From: Halomicrobium katesii DSM 19301
GTDB taxonomy: Archaea > Halobacteriota > Halobacteria > Halobacteriales > Haloarculaceae
Direction: 5' to 3'
Assembly: GCF_000379085.1 (NCBI RefSeq)
Contig: NZ_KB905378.1
Location: 2,345,726 to 2,409,725, forward strand
DNA length: 64,000 nucleotides
A program made the position numbers and the translations under genes. Of this stretch, positions 52,493 to 62,405 are shown piece by piece; position 1 is the stretch's first letter, and every line of letters begins with the position of its first letter. Below the pieces are notes generated by a model, which was not told the origin of the DNA, searched no databases, and saw nothing but the letters and a program-made list of their open reading frames with translations.

Positions 52493-52903
52493 GTGATCTA
52501 CGCGACGCGTGGCCTCGTCGAGTCGCTGCTCGGAATGGGCCGTGACGCCGATCCGGACTCCGTGACCGTCGCCGTCTCGGTCACGCCGGCCGGCGACCTT
52601 CCGGAGGCCGATCTGGACCCGACGACCGACGTTTTCACACACTTCTACATGCCCAGCGCCGGCAACTCCGTCAGTGCGGTTTTCGGCTTCGACCTGGGGA
52701 CGCCGGTCGCCCAGAGCAACGGCCGATTCGTCTCACATCCCGAGGGCCGTCTGGGCGTGACGAAGACCGACGACCTCCACGAAGTGATCTTCGTCGCCGT
52801 CCCGCCCTGGGACGAGGAGTCGATCGCCGCGTTCGACCGGCGTGGCGAGGAGTTGCCGCTCACCGTCCTCGACGTCGCGCCGCCGGAGGAAGCACTAGAA
52901 TAG
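52493..52903 (+). CDS. Conserved hypothetical protein
   Basis: A 136-residue acidic protein beginning with a GTG (52493) as VIYATRGLVESLLGMGRDAD. Strand-rich middle VTVAVSVTPAGDL and VSAVFGFDLGTP, ending VLDVAPPEEALE. I do not recognise the family. It overlaps tail-to-tail (1 base apart) with the ribbon-helix-helix gene. Confidence 0.55.
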   Translation: MIYATRGLVESLLGMGRDADPDSVTVAVSVTPAGDLPEADLDPTTDVFTHFYMPSAGNSVSAVFGFDLGTPVAQSNGRFVSHPEGRLGVTKTDDLHEVIFVAVPPWDEESIAAFDRRGEELPLTVLDVAPPEEALE

Positions 52904-53113
52904 CTACTCGATGTAGCCCAGATCCTGCAGCTGTTCGGTGATGTCCTGGAACTCGGCCTCGGTGAGTTCGCCCTGCTGTTGGTGCTGAATGACGATGCTC
53001 CGGAGCATGAAGCGAACGAGGTCGCTCGTCGACGAGAAACTCGTCCCCTCGATCGTCTCTTCGACCCTGTCGGCCAGGTCTTTCGGGATCGACACCGTGG
53101 TGTAATCGGACAT
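52904..53113 (-). CDS. Ribbon-helix-helix (CopG-like) DNA-binding protein
   Basis: A 69-residue protein: SDYTTVSIPKDLADRVEETI is the ribbon and first helix, SSTSDLVRFMLRSIVIQHQQ the second helix. Such proteins bind DNA as dimers. No toxin gene is adjacent. Targets unknown. Confidence 0.8.
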   Translation of the reverse strand: MSDYTTVSIPKDLADRVEETIEGTSFSSTSDLVRFMLRSIVIQHQQQGELTEAEFQDITEQLQDLGYIE

Positions 53114-53245
53114 ACCTCCGGTTTGCCGCGCTGGCGGATAGTCGTTGCGGGCTCTGGATCCGCCGGTGTCGGCCGTTCGTACCGTTGGCCGTACCGTCGA
53201 CGACGTTCCCCGGTCCGGGCCAGGAACCGCTCGCGGACGGCGGCG

Positions 53246-53464
53246 TCAGGGCTGGTCGGCGGTCGTGTCGAACTGGCCCATCTCGGCGTGGTTCGTCGGG
53301 TCGAAGGTTCTGGGCGCACCACAGCGCTCGGTCCAGGACTCGGTCGCCGTCGACTCGGGCGTACGGTCGGACGGGCGCGTGTAACTGCCTTCACTTGCCG
53401 GGTCGGTCGTCGCGTGCTGTTCGTCGGTTCGGGTCGTCGTGTCAGTCTGTATCCGGGTTGCCAT
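53246..53464 (-). CDS. Small Thr/Asp-rich protein
   Basis: A 72-residue frame: MATRIQTDTTTRTDEQHATT, later WTERCGAPRTFDPTNHAEMG. Its composition (Thr, Asp, Glu, Ser) looks like a real haloarchaeal protein, while overlapping plus-strand frames are arginine-rich. It overlaps leader-like ORF 53442-53546. No family is recognised. This 580-base interval (53114-53696) has no other credible gene. Confidence 0.4.
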   Translation of the reverse strand: MATRIQTDTTTRTDEQHATTDPASEGSYTRPSDRTPESTATESWTERCGAPRTFDPTNHAEMGQFDTTADQP

Positions 53465-53546
53465 CGTCTGTTTGGAAGGGTGGTGTCGTTCGAGTGGCGC
53501 GGTTCGGTGTGTCGCTGTCGGCGGCGGCTGCGAGTGATACGCTCAT
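53442..53546 (-). CDS. Short leaderless ORF overlapping the next small ORF
   Basis: A 34-residue ORF from ATG 53546: MSVSLAAAADSDTPNRATRT and ends GNPDTD. It starts about 30 bases below a TTTATTAAG box (53571-53583), so it would be the first translated unit of this transcript and its stop lies 22 bases beyond the start of the 72-residue frame. It could regulate that gene. Confidence 0.35.
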   Translation of the reverse strand: MSVSLAAAADSDTPNRATRTTPPFQTDDGNPDTD

Positions 53547-53696
53547 CGGTACTTCACCTTCTCCACCAGTCCTTAATAAAAGTTAATGATTAATTCCGGG
53601 GCCCGAACGAGCCACCCTCAGACGGGTCGTTGTCGAGGTTTCCCGGCGAGTGTCTCCGTGGCGACACCTCCCGGTACGCCACGCCGACGCTCCGTG

Positions 53697-54872
53697 TCAG
53701 ACGACCAGTTCCTTGGGATACTCCGTGAGGTTCTCGTAGCCGTCTTCGGTGACGACGACGAAGTCTTCGATACGGACCCCACCGACCTCGGGATCGTACA
53801 GGCCCGGCTCGACCGTCACGACGTGGCCGGGTTCGAGGACGCCGCCGTTCGGTGCGACGCGCGGGAGTTCGTGAACGTCCAGCCCGACGCCGTGACCGGT
53901 GCTGTGGATAAATCCTGTCTCTGTCGACTCGTCGCTGCGCAGCGTCGGCTGGCCCGCCTCTTCGTACACGTCACAGACGGCGTCGTGTACCTCGGCACCG
54001 GTGGCACCGGGCTCGATCGCGTCGAGGGCGGCGGCGTGGGCTCGGGCGGTGAGTTCGTACCACTCGGCCACCGTCTCGTCGGGTTCGCCGACGACGAACG
54101 TCCGGGTCATGTCGGCGTGGTACTTCGACGCCTTGTGCTGCGGGAAGATGTCGACGATGATCGGCTCGCCGGCACGCAGCGGCCCGCTCCCCCTGTCGTG
54201 GGGATCTGCGGCGTCGCTCCCACAGGCGACGATCGTCTCGTCGAGCGCACAGCCGTGGCCCAGCAGCGTCACCTCGATCTCCTCCTTGATCCGCTCGCTC
54301 GTGAGCCGCTGGCCGTCGTAGAGCAACTGTCCTTTGGCCGCAGTGCGACTGTCCCGGAGCAGTTCCTCGGCCGCGGCCATCGCCGCCTCGTTGGCCCGCT
54401 GGGCGGTCTCGATGTGTTCGATCTCCTCGTCGGTCTTGGTCGCTCGGAGCTCCGTGATCACGCTCTCGTCGTCCGACTCCACGGTCACGCCGCGGTCCCG
54501 AAGTCTGTCGGCCGTCGAGAGGGGGAACCGCGGCGGCGCGGCGACCGACTCTACGTCGTAGGAGTCGAGGAACGCAGCGATCACGCGGCTGACGGCTTCT
54601 CGTGGGCCGTACTCCTCGACTTTGCTCTGGTAGCCGAAGTCGACGTAGCGCTCGACGGTGTCGGCGCGGGCCTCTTTGTTCGCCCGTCCGTACTCCAGGC
54701 TCCGGGAAAAGAGCAGGTGGACCTCCCCGTCGTACAGCGTCAGGAAGGAATCGGGCGCGTCGAACCCCGAGAGGTAGTACTGATCGGCCTCTGTCGAGTC
54801 GGCGTCGATCAGGTAGCCGTCGAGGTCACGATCGTCCAGGGCGGCGTCCAGTTCGCTGAACTCTGGATCCAT
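53697..54872 (-). CDS. Xaa-Pro dipeptidase (M24 peptidase)
   Basis: A 391-residue pita-bread metallopeptidase. N-terminal creatinase-like domain, then the metal-binding domain: [20 protein letters not shown] (Asp, Asp), [15 protein letters not shown] (His), [20 protein letters not shown] (Glu, Glu). It cleaves Xaa-Pro dipeptides in the cytoplasm. ATG 54872 is chosen; ATG 54899 would add nine residues. Confidence 0.9.
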   Translation of the reverse strand: MDPEFSELDAALDDRDLDGYLIDADSTEADQYYLSGFDAPDSFLTLYDGEVHLLFSRSLEYGRANKEARADTVERYVDFGYQSKVEEYGPREAVSRVIAAFLDSYDVESVAAPPRFPLSTADRLRDRGVTVESDDESVITELRATKTDEEIEHIETAQRANEAAMAAAEELLRDSRTAAKGQLLYDGQRLTSERIKEEIEVTLLGHGCALDETIVACGSDAADPHDRGSGPLRAGEPIIVDIFPQHKASKYHADMTRTFVVGEPDETVAEWYELTARAHAAALDAIEPGATGAEVHDAVCDVYEEAGQPTLRSDESTETGFIHSTGHGVGLDVHELPRVAPNGGVLEPGHVVTVEPGLYDPEVGGVRIEDFVVVTEDGYENLTEYPKELVV

Positions 54873-54956
54873 GTTCTGTCGTGCGTTCCCGGCCTTCATT
54901 AGTCTCTCGGGGCGCAAACAGACACGCTCTTGGTCCGGCCAGCCGACCGGCCGGAC

Positions 54957-56249
54957 GTGAACGCCGAAATCAGTCCGTCGACGGTCGGTGGCACGGCACG
55001 AGCGCCGCCGTCGAAGAGTTACACGCACCGGGCAATTCTCGCAGCGGGATACGCCGACGGCGCGGTCGTACACGACCCGCTCGTCAGCGCCGACACGAGG
55101 GCGACGATGCGAGCGGTCACCGCCTTCGGCGGCAGCGTCGCGCTACGGGACGATGAGACGGTCCTCGACGTGGCCGGCTTCGACGGGCGGCCAGAGACGC
55201 CCGACGACGTGATCGACTGTGCGAACAGCGGCACGACGACGCGGCTCGTCACCGCCACGGCCGCCCTCGGCGACGGGCTGACCGTCCTCACCGGTGACGA
55301 GTCGCTGCGCTCCCGGCCGCAGGGACCGCTGGTGGACGCCATCACGACAGACCTCGACGGACGCGCCGAGAGCACTCGTGGGAACGGCCGGGCCCCACTG
55401 GTCGTCGGCGGTGCCGTCGACGGCGGCGAGGTGTCGATCCCCGGCGACGTGTCCTCCCAGTACATCACCGCGCTCCTGATGGCCGGTGCCGTGACCGACG
55501 AGGGAGTCGACGTACACCTCGAAACGGAACTCAAGAGCGCGCCGTACGTCGACATCACGCTGGAGGTGCTTGCCGACTTCGGGATCGAGGCCGAGGCGAC
55601 GCCGGACGGCTTCGCGGTCCCCGGCGGCCAGTCCTACGCGCCGACCGACGGCGAGTACCACGTCCCCGGTGACTTCTCTTCGATCTCCTACCTGCTGGCC
55701 GCGGGCGCACTCGCCAGCGAGGACGGACTGACGATCACGTCCGCGTATCCGAGCGCGCAGGGCGACACGGCGATCGTCGACATCGTCCGCGAGATGGGTG
55801 CCGGCGTCGACTGGGACCGCGAGGCCGGCGAGATCGAGGTCACGAGCGCACTGCTGTCCGGCGTCGAGGTCAGCGTCGCCGACACGCCGGATCTCTTGCC
55901 CACCATCGCGACGCTGGGCGCGGCGGCCGACGGGATCACGCGGATCGTCGACTGCGAGCACGTCCGCCTAAAGGAGACCGACCGCGTCAGCGCGATGGCC
56001 GAGGCGCTGACGAAGATGGGCGCGAGCGTCGAGGAGCGCCAGGAGACGCTGACGATCCACGGCGGCGAGAGCGACCTCCAGGGGGCGACGGTCGACGGGC
56101 GCGCCGACCACCGGATCATCATGGCGCTGTCGATCGCCGGTCTCGTCGCCGACGGGACGACGACCGTCGACGGCATCGAACACGTCGACGTGTCGTTCCC
56201 GGACTTCTTCGACGTACTCGGCGACATCGGCGCGGCCGTCCAGCACTGA
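54957..56249 (+). CDS. aroA: 3-phosphoshikimate 1-carboxyvinyltransferase (EPSP synthase)
   Basis: A 430-residue enzyme of the shikimate pathway: [20 protein letters not shown] then [26 protein letters not shown] and [14 protein letters not shown]. The GTG at 54957 gives the typical N terminus; an upstream TTG is less likely. aroC follows 198 bases downstream. Confidence 0.93.
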   Translation: MNAEISPSTVGGTARAPPSKSYTHRAILAAGYADGAVVHDPLVSADTRATMRAVTAFGGSVALRDDETVLDVAGFDGRPETPDDVIDCANSGTTTRLVTATAALGDGLTVLTGDESLRSRPQGPLVDAITTDLDGRAESTRGNGRAPLVVGGAVDGGEVSIPGDVSSQYITALLMAGAVTDEGVDVHLETELKSAPYVDITLEVLADFGIEAEATPDGFAVPGGQSYAPTDGEYHVPGDFSSISYLLAAGALASEDGLTITSAYPSAQGDTAIVDIVREMGAGVDWDREAGEIEVTSALLSGVEVSVADTPDLLPTIATLGAAADGITRIVDCEHVRLKETDRVSAMAEALTKMGASVEERQETLTIHGGESDLQGATVDGRADHRIIMALSIAGLVADGTTTVDGIEHVDVSFPDFFDVLGDIGAAVQH

Positions 56250-56447
56250 CACTGCAAGTGTCCGTAACGCGTCTTCGTCGAATGGCGAACAGACGGCACG
56301 GACCGCTCGCGCGCCGCTGTGCCGTGCTCCCGCGAGACGACGCGCGACGAACAGTCACCGCATAGCCGCCGGTGGTTCCGCGTTCGCACTTCAACCTTCG
56401 TACGCCGACTGTAAGGTTGAAATGCCCCGAACCCAACCAGATACGTA

Positions 56448-57695
56448 ATGAACGGGAACGAGTTCGGTCGGCTCTTTCGGCTGACCACCTTCGGCGAGAG
56501 CCACGGGGACGCGATGGGTTGTACGGTCTCGGGTGTGCCGGCGGGTGTCGAACTGTCCGAGGAAGCGATTCAGGAAGATCTCGACCGGCGCAAGCCCGGT
56601 CAGTCGATGATCACGACCTCGCGGGGCGAGCCCGACAAGGTGTCGATCAAGTCCGGACTGCAGGACGGCTACACGACGGGAACGCCCATCGGCATGGTCA
56701 TCCAGAACAAAGACGCCCGGTCGGGGAAGTACGAGCCCTTCATCACGGCACCGCGGCCCTCACACGGCGACTACACCTACTCGGCGAAGTTCGGCACGCG
56801 CAACTGGGGCGGTGGCGGCCGTTCGTCGGCCCGCGAGACGGTCAACTGGGTCGCTGCCGGCGGCGTCGCCAAGCAGGTCCTCGCACAGTCGGACTACGAC
56901 GTACAGATCAAGGCTCACGTCTGCCAGATCGGCGACGTGGTTGCCGACGACGTGAGCTGGGAGGAGATACTCGAACACAGCGAGGACAACGAAGTCCGCT
57001 GTGGCGATCCCGACGCCGCCGAGGAGATGCGCGACCTCGCGGACGAGTACCAGACGGAGGGCGACTCGATCGGCGGCGCGATCTACTTCGAGTGTCGCGG
57101 CGTTCCGCGGGGCCTCGGTGCGCCGCGGTTCGATTCGATACCCGCACGCCTCGGGCAGGCGATGTACTCCATCCCCGCGGTCACGGACTTCGAGCTGGGG
57201 ATCGGGCGCGACGCTCGGACGGCCACCGGGACCGACTACACCGAAGACTGGGAGTTCGGCGAGAGCGAGGCGACAGCCTCGGAAGACGCGAGCGGCGACG
57301 AGCCGCGAGCGAGAGGCGACCCCGTTCCGGTCGGCAACGACCACGGCGGCATCCAGGGCGGGATCACGACCGGCGACCCGATCTACGGCGAGGTCACCTG
57401 GCACGCGCCGGTCTCGTTCCCGAAGACCCAGGAGACCGTCGACTGGGAGACCGGCGAGAGAAAGGAGATCACCGTGACGGGGCGACACGATCCCGTCCTC
57501 CCGCCGCGGGCGGTCCCCGTCGTCGAAGCGATGCTCTACTGTACCGTGCTGGACTTCATGCTGCTCGGTGGCCGGATCAACCCGGACCGGCTCGACGGCC
57601 GGCCCGGCGAGTACGGCACCGACTACCACCCGTCGAGCCCCCAGAACGATCCCGAAGACGCCGACACGCACGCGACGACCGTCGACGAGGACTGA
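56448..57695 (+). CDS. aroC: Chorismate synthase
   Basis: A 415-residue FMN enzyme making chorismate: FRLTTFGESHGDAMGCTVSG, RRKPGQSMITTSRGEPDKV, GGRSSARETVNWVAAGGVAK and NDHGGIQGGITTGDPI. It is longer than most because of an acidic, Ser/Ala-rich insert (about residues 265-290) just before NDHGGIQGG. The insert is typical of halophilic loops; activity should not be affected. Two bases separate it from udg. Confidence 0.93.
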   Translation: MNGNEFGRLFRLTTFGESHGDAMGCTVSGVPAGVELSEEAIQEDLDRRKPGQSMITTSRGEPDKVSIKSGLQDGYTTGTPIGMVIQNKDARSGKYEPFITAPRPSHGDYTYSAKFGTRNWGGGGRSSARETVNWVAAGGVAKQVLAQSDYDVQIKAHVCQIGDVVADDVSWEEILEHSEDNEVRCGDPDAAEEMRDLADEYQTEGDSIGGAIYFECRGVPRGLGAPRFDSIPARLGQAMYSIPAVTDFELGIGRDARTATGTDYTEDWEFGESEATASEDASGDEPRARGDPVPVGNDHGGIQGGITTGDPIYGEVTWHAPVSFPKTQETVDWETGERKEITVTGRHDPVLPPRAVPVVEAMLYCTVLDFMLLGGRINPDRLDGRPGEYGTDYHPSSPQNDPEDADTHATTVDED

Positions 57696-57696
57696 C

Positions 57697-58323
57697 ATGG
57701 ACGCCGACCAGGAGTCTCTGTCCAATCCGTACGGGATGGACGAGACGTGCCAGAACTGCCCCGAACTCTGCGAGACGCGGCAAAGCGTCGTCCACGGCTA
57801 CGGCGACGTCGGCGCGGAACTGCTCGTGCTCGGCGAGTCGCCCAGCGAGGCGGCCGACGAGGCCGGCCTCCCGTTCGTCGGTGACCGAGAGCGAGAGCTG
57901 CTGGACGTCCTCGAACGCGTCGGACTGGTGGACGATCCCGACGCCGACCGCCCCCAGTTCGACAACGTCTATCTCACCTACGTCAGCCGCTGTCGCCACC
58001 CCGAACGCGGTGCGACCGACGAGGAAGTCCGGAACTGCGAGCCCTACCTCAACAGCGAAGTCCGGATGATCAACCCCGAGCTGCTGTTGCCGGTCGGACA
58101 GGCCGCGCTGGACGCGCTGGCCTTCGAGTACACCACCCTGAGCGAGGACGAACTCGCCGTCGAAGAGCGCCACGCGACGACGATCCGGGGGCGTGGCTTC
58201 GAACTCCTCCCGATGATCGAACCGTGGGAACAGACCGACGCGGAACGCGACGCGTTCCTCGAACACCTCGGCGAGACGCTGGGCCGGGACTACCGCCAGA
58301 CGAAGGGACGCCGAAGTCGGTAG
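57697..58323 (+). CDS. udg: Uracil-DNA glycosylase, family 4 (Fe-S)
   Basis: A 208-residue glycosylase with four cluster cysteines: CQNC, CETR, then SRCRHPERG and NCEPYL. Motif GESPSEAADEAGLPFVGDR matches the active site; VGQAALDALAF lies near the end. It removes uracil from DNA. It starts one base after the aroC stop. Confidence 0.85.
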   Translation: MDADQESLSNPYGMDETCQNCPELCETRQSVVHGYGDVGAELLVLGESPSEAADEAGLPFVGDRERELLDVLERVGLVDDPDADRPQFDNVYLTYVSRCRHPERGATDEEVRNCEPYLNSEVRMINPELLLPVGQAALDALAFEYTTLSEDELAVEERHATTIRGRGFELLPMIEPWEQTDAERDAFLEHLGETLGRDYRQTKGRRSR

Positions 58324-58330
58324 CGCCCGG

Positions 58331-58765
58331 TCAGAACCGCTCGGCCGACTCCCAGCGCTCTCGCGTGGCCTCGATCTCGGATCGCTCCCCCTCGATGTCC
58401 GAGAGGTGCCAGACGATGTCGGTCAGCGTCAGGATCCCGACCAGATCGAGGCCGTCGAGCACCGGGACTTTCTTGACGCCCTCCTCGGACATCTGTCGAG
58501 CGACGCTCCGGACCGCCGTCTCGGGCGTGGTCGTCACGACCGAGCCGTGTGCGAGCTTCGCGACCGGAATGTCGTCCAGCGGCCGTCCGGTCCGCAGTGC
58601 GGCCGCCAGCGCGTCGTGCTCCGTGACGATCCCACAGGGAGCCCCGTCGTCGAGGACGACGACCGACCCGACGCCGGCATCGAGCTGGCGCTGGACGGCC
58701 TCGGCCAGCGTCGCGTCGAGGGCGACGGTCACGACGGCCGTCGACATGAGCTCCTCGACGAGCAT
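58331..58765 (-). CDS. Tandem CBS-domain protein
   Basis: A 144-residue protein made only of two CBS domains: MSTAVVTVALDATLAEAVQR, GIVTEHDALAAAL, then VTTTPETAVRSVARQMSEEG and GILTLTDIVWHLS. CBS pairs bind adenine nucleotides and sense energy state. The partner is unknown. Confidence 0.88.
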   Translation of the reverse strand: MLVEELMSTAVVTVALDATLAEAVQRQLDAGVGSVVVLDDGAPCGIVTEHDALAAALRTGRPLDDIPVAKLAHGSVVTTTPETAVRSVARQMSEEGVKKVPVLDGLDLVGILTLTDIVWHLSDIEGERSEIEATRERWESAERF

Positions 58766-58849
58766 GGAGTGTGCTATCACGTCCGAGAATATAACCTCCG
58801 CGCCCGGCCAGTGGAAAGTGAAAAGGGTCGCCTCACCGGAGAGAGGAGT

Positions 58850-59593
58850 ATGACCACTGTCGCAGTGATGGCCGAACCGCCCGAATCCGGTGCCGTGCTC
58901 ACGGACCTCGTCGAACGCGATCGGCTGACGCCGGACGAAGCGTCGGAGCTGTACGCCGCGATGCTCGCCGACGTCTGCGAAGCAATCGACGGGAGCGGGG
59001 CGGAGTTGCTCGTGAACTACCGTGCCGACGAACAGGTCTCCAGCGAGGACGGAACGTCGGAACGCGAGGTTCGCTCGGCGCTCGACGGCGTCGTCGACAC
59101 GGACGAGGTCCGGTTCGAGGTGCAGGTCGGCTCGACCGAGTCGGCCCGTGCCGGCAACACGATCACGTACCTGCTGGAACGGGAAGGCGTCCGGACGGCC
59201 GCGGTGGTGAGGCCGACGGCCGCCCTGCTCGGTCGCCAGCACATCGACACCGCGGCGATGAAGCTCCGGAGCAACGGCGTCGTGCTCGGTCCGTCGACGG
59301 CCGGCCGGGTCAGCTACGCCGGGTTCGCCGAAGCGATCGACTTCGAGGACGCCTTCCAGACGCCGACTGTCGAGACGCTCGTCCAGCGGGCGACGGACGC
59401 GGGACTCGCCGTCGACTTTCTCCCGACGATCCCGGTCGTCGAGCGGGACGCGGACCTCTCGACGGTCGTGTCACTCCTGCGTGCTCGCAACCGAGCCGAT
59501 CGACTGGTCCCCACACGGACCACGGCGGCGCTCGACGAGTTCGGGTTCGAAGTCGTCGACAGAGACGGGACCGCGACGGTCGTTCGTCCCTAG
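58850..59593 (+). CDS. DUF2064/CofC-like nucleotidyl- or glycosyltransferase-fold protein
   Basis: A 247-residue protein: MTTVAVMAEPPESGAVLTDL and NGVVLGPSTAGRVSYAGFAE resemble the GT-A-type core of DUF2064/CofC proteins, but the usual DxD is not evident. Shine-Dalgarno GGAGAGGAG precedes the ATG. Function unknown. It overlaps the lactonase gene tail-to-tail by 4 bases. Confidence 0.55.
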   Translation: MTTVAVMAEPPESGAVLTDLVERDRLTPDEASELYAAMLADVCEAIDGSGAELLVNYRADEQVSSEDGTSEREVRSALDGVVDTDEVRFEVQVGSTESARAGNTITYLLEREGVRTAAVVRPTAALLGRQHIDTAAMKLRSNGVVLGPSTAGRVSYAGFAEAIDFEDAFQTPTVETLVQRATDAGLAVDFLPTIPVVERDADLSTVVSLLRARNRADRLVPTRTTAALDEFGFEVVDRDGTATVVRP

Positions 59594-60639
59594 AGGAACT
59601 GCAGGCAGACCGGACTGGGCAGTTCGGTGACCGCACCGGTCGCGGACAGTTCGCCCGTCGCGGCGTCTACGTCGAACGCGACGACGTCGTTCGTGTCCAT
59701 GTTCTCGGCCAGGAGCGTCTCGCCGTCGGGAGTCAGCGCGAAGTTCCGCGGCCACTCGCCCCGGGTCGACACGGTGCCCTGGAACTCGACGGTCCCGTCG
59801 TCGACGGCGAACGTGGCGATGCTGTCGTGACCGCGGTTCGAGCCGAAGACCCACTCGCCCGAGGGGTGGACGTGGATGTCTGCGGTGATGTTCTCGCCGT
59901 CGTAGTCGTCGGCCACCGTCGGCGCGGTGTCGACCACGGTCAGACTGCCCGTGTCCGCGTCGCGCTCCAGTACCGTCACCGTCGAGTCGAGTTCGTTGAT
60001 GAGGTACGCGTACTCGCCGTCGTGGTCGAACGCCATGTGACGAGGGCCCGACCCGGCCGCCAGCTCGACCGTCGCCGCGTCGCTCGCCACGAGCTTTCCG
60101 TGGTCGAGGTCGAGTTCGTAGCCGACGATCCGGTCGTCGCCCAGGTCCGGCACGTACGCGTACTCGTTGTCCGGGCCGGGCTGGATCGAGTGCGGGTGAG
60201 CGGCCTCCTGTCGCTCCTCGTTGGGGCCCGAGCCCGTGTGTTCGACGAGGTCCGAGGGCGCGCCGATCTGGCCGTCCTCGGCGATCGGACACATCGCGAC
60301 CGATCCCCCCGTGTAGTGGGCGACGAGTAGGTACTGGCCCGTGGCGTCGACCGTGCAGTGACACGGGTCGGCACCGCCGCCGGTCCTGATCTGATTCAGT
60401 CGCGTGAGCTCGCCGGTCGCCCGGTCGATCTCCAGTGCGGTGACGCCGCCGTCGTCGACCTCGTTGACCGCGTAGCAGTACTCCCCGCTGGGATGGATCG
60501 CCAGGAACGAGGGATCGTCCCCCGCGGCCGTGACCGACCGCTGTTCGACAGCGCCGTCGCCGTCGACCGCGACGGTGTAGATGCCGTCGCTGTCACCATC
60601 CGTGTACGTTCCGACGAGTGCGAGTTCCTCTGTGGCCAT
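59590..60639 (-). CDS. Seven-bladed beta-propeller lactonase (6-phosphogluconolactonase-like)
   Basis: A 349-residue propeller: ALVGTYTDGDSDGIYTVAVD, HPSGEYCYAVNEVDDGGVTA, HPHSIQPGPDNEYAYVPDLG, NELDSTVTVLERD and GEWPRNFALTPDGETLLAENM. It probably hydrolyses a sugar lactone. ATG 60639 is used; an upstream frame is shadow. Confidence 0.85.
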   Translation of the reverse strand: MATEELALVGTYTDGDSDGIYTVAVDGDGAVEQRSVTAAGDDPSFLAIHPSGEYCYAVNEVDDGGVTALEIDRATGELTRLNQIRTGGGADPCHCTVDATGQYLLVAHYTGGSVAMCPIAEDGQIGAPSDLVEHTGSGPNEERQEAAHPHSIQPGPDNEYAYVPDLGDDRIVGYELDLDHGKLVASDAATVELAAGSGPRHMAFDHDGEYAYLINELDSTVTVLERDADTGSLTVVDTAPTVADDYDGENITADIHVHPSGEWVFGSNRGHDSIATFAVDDGTVEFQGTVSTRGEWPRNFALTPDGETLLAENMDTNDVVAFDVDAATGELSATGAVTELPSPVCLQFL

Positions 60640-60743
60640 CACTCTCGCTTCGACGGCCCCTGTCTTCGGTCTTTGGGCTCGCCGCCGCCCGCCCACAATC
60701 GACACTCCTTAGGCCGACCCCCGGCTATCGACGACTGTCCTGT

Positions 60744-60825
60744 GGTGGGATGGCAGAGCGGCCCATTGCGCCTGCCTTGAAAGCAGGTGGCGCAAGCCTC
60801 CTGGGTTCAAATCCCAGTCCCACCG
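60744..60825 (+). tRNA. tRNA-Ser (anticodon TGA)
   Basis: Acceptor GGTGGGA pairs with TCCCACC, discriminator G; anticodon stem CCTGC/GCAGG encloses CTTGAAA with anticodon TGA; a long variable arm (TGGCGCAAGCCTC) follows; T arm CTGGG-TTCAAAT-CCCAG. Class II tRNA reading UCA. CCA is not encoded. Confidence 0.93.
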
Positions 60826-61008
60826 CTGTGTTACCCCGACCAGCACTGCGTGGCGACGGCACAGCCCGGATTCTCCCCAGCGGTAGGCCGCCGCCGTCGC
60901 CGTCCGGGGCGTCGGTCGAGCGGTGAACCGAAGGCGAAAAAATCGCTTTCACAAAACACGAAGCTTATACCGTGGTGCTAAGTTGTTCAATCAAACAGAG
61001 TGTTACAG

Positions 61009-62367
61009 ATGTCGAGCAACACAACGTCGTCGAGATTCGGGACCGGTCTGGCGCTTCTCGTCGCCGGACTACTGGTCGTCAGTAGTATCGGGCCGGCGCT
61101 GGCTGCACCGCGCGTGTTCGTCGCGGGTGCGTCGTTGACCGAGAAGACGACCGCGACGGGCGATAGCGTCGACGTGAAGATCAGACTCCGAAACACCGGC
61201 GAGGACGACGGTGCCGGTCGCGTCACGATCACGGCCAACGGCGAGGAAGTCCACGTCGAAAACTACGCCGTCGAGAGCGGGGGATCGCGGACCGTGCGGG
61301 TTCCGCTCAGCTTCGACGAACCCGGTGAGTACGAGATCGTCGCCAACTCGAAGACGGCCGGGACGGTCCTCGTGGACCGTGCGGTCGCGCGGACGACCGA
61401 GTATCGGTCCGACGGACGGACCATGCGGGTCCGCACCGGCTCGGTCGACGGGACCGGGCCAGTCACCGCGACCTTCCCGACGACGAACGACTCGCTGGCC
61501 GTCGATTCGCTCACCTTCGGGACCAGCAGAGACCGGTTCAACCGGACGGTCGCGACCTACACCGATCCGGAGGCGGTTCCGTTCTCGCTCCCGTCGGGTG
61601 ACGGGACCACCGTCTTCGGTGCCGTCACCGTCCAGCAGGCCGCCGACGTGGACGACCGACGCGTCCGGATTGCGGTCAACCAGTCCGTGATCGACGCGAC
61701 CGACGTGGACAGCGACGAGGTCGAGATCTACAGCGGGACGGACGGTGCCGTCCAGCGAACCAACACGACGTTCGAAGGCCCCGCTGACGGTCGCTACGTC
61801 TACGAGGCCCGGACCAACGAGACCGAGACGCTGTTCGTCGGCTCGCTGGCCCCGGTGTTCGAGGTCGGCGGACACACGCTGTCGACCAGCGAGAACGGCG
61901 TCGAGAAGGAGCTGTCCGTGAGCGCGAACGTCACCAACGCGGGCGACGTGGCCGGCGAGTACACGGCGTCGCTGCGAGTCGACGGGACCGCCGTCAGCAA
62001 CGAGACCGTGACGCTCGGCCCCGGCGAGACGCGCCGGATCACCGTGTCCGAGGCGATCAGTCGCGACGGGAACTATCGTGTCGCCCTCGACGAGCAGTCC
62101 GTCGGTAGCGTCGTCGTCGAGACGGGTGACGGCGAACAGACCGAGACAGACAGCGAGCAGACGACGGGCGGAGACAGCACGCCGGAGTCTGACGACGGTG
62201 CGGACCAGACGGAGACCGGTGAGGCCACTCCCCCCGAGTCCGACGGCGGGTTCGACGTGTCTGTACCCGAGTCCGTCTCGGAGTTCGACGTGGGCCTCAC
62301 CGAGATCGCGATCGGTGGCGGTGTCGCCGTGATCGGCGTCCTCCTCGTCGCGCTCCGACGCTGGTAA
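61009..62367 (+). CDS. Surface-anchored CARDB-domain protein
   Basis: A 452-residue secreted protein. A Sec signal (GTGLALLVAGLLVVSSIGPA) ends at Ala-Leu-Ala; two CARDB-like beta-sandwich domains follow (about 50-125 and 300-370; SVDVKIRLRNTGEDDGAGRV and ELSVSANVTNAGDVAGEYTA), then an acidic Thr/Glu-rich linker and a C-terminal membrane helix (IAIGGGVAVIGVLLVALRRW). It is anchored by this helix. Role in adhesion or surface layer is inferred from the domains. TATA-like CTTATAC at about 60964. Confidence 0.8.
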   Translation: MSSNTTSSRFGTGLALLVAGLLVVSSIGPALAAPRVFVAGASLTEKTTATGDSVDVKIRLRNTGEDDGAGRVTITANGEEVHVENYAVESGGSRTVRVPLSFDEPGEYEIVANSKTAGTVLVDRAVARTTEYRSDGRTMRVRTGSVDGTGPVTATFPTTNDSLAVDSLTFGTSRDRFNRTVATYTDPEAVPFSLPSGDGTTVFGAVTVQQAADVDDRRVRIAVNQSVIDATDVDSDEVEIYSGTDGAVQRTNTTFEGPADGRYVYEARTNETETLFVGSLAPVFEVGGHTLSTSENGVEKELSVSANVTNAGDVAGEYTASLRVDGTAVSNETVTLGPGETRRITVSEAISRDGNYRVALDEQSVGSVVVETGDGEQTETDSEQTTGGDSTPESDDGADQTETGEATPPESDGGFDVSVPESVSEFDVGLTEIAIGGGVAVIGVLLVALRRW

Positions 62368-62405
62368 CCGGGAGATTTTTGCGTGGGTCACCCTACCCAT
62401 CCGGT

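Noticed and set aside
53586-54902. A 438-codon plus-strand frame opposite the peptidase
   Set aside because: Antisense to a clear M24 peptidase; composition is typical of shadow frames.
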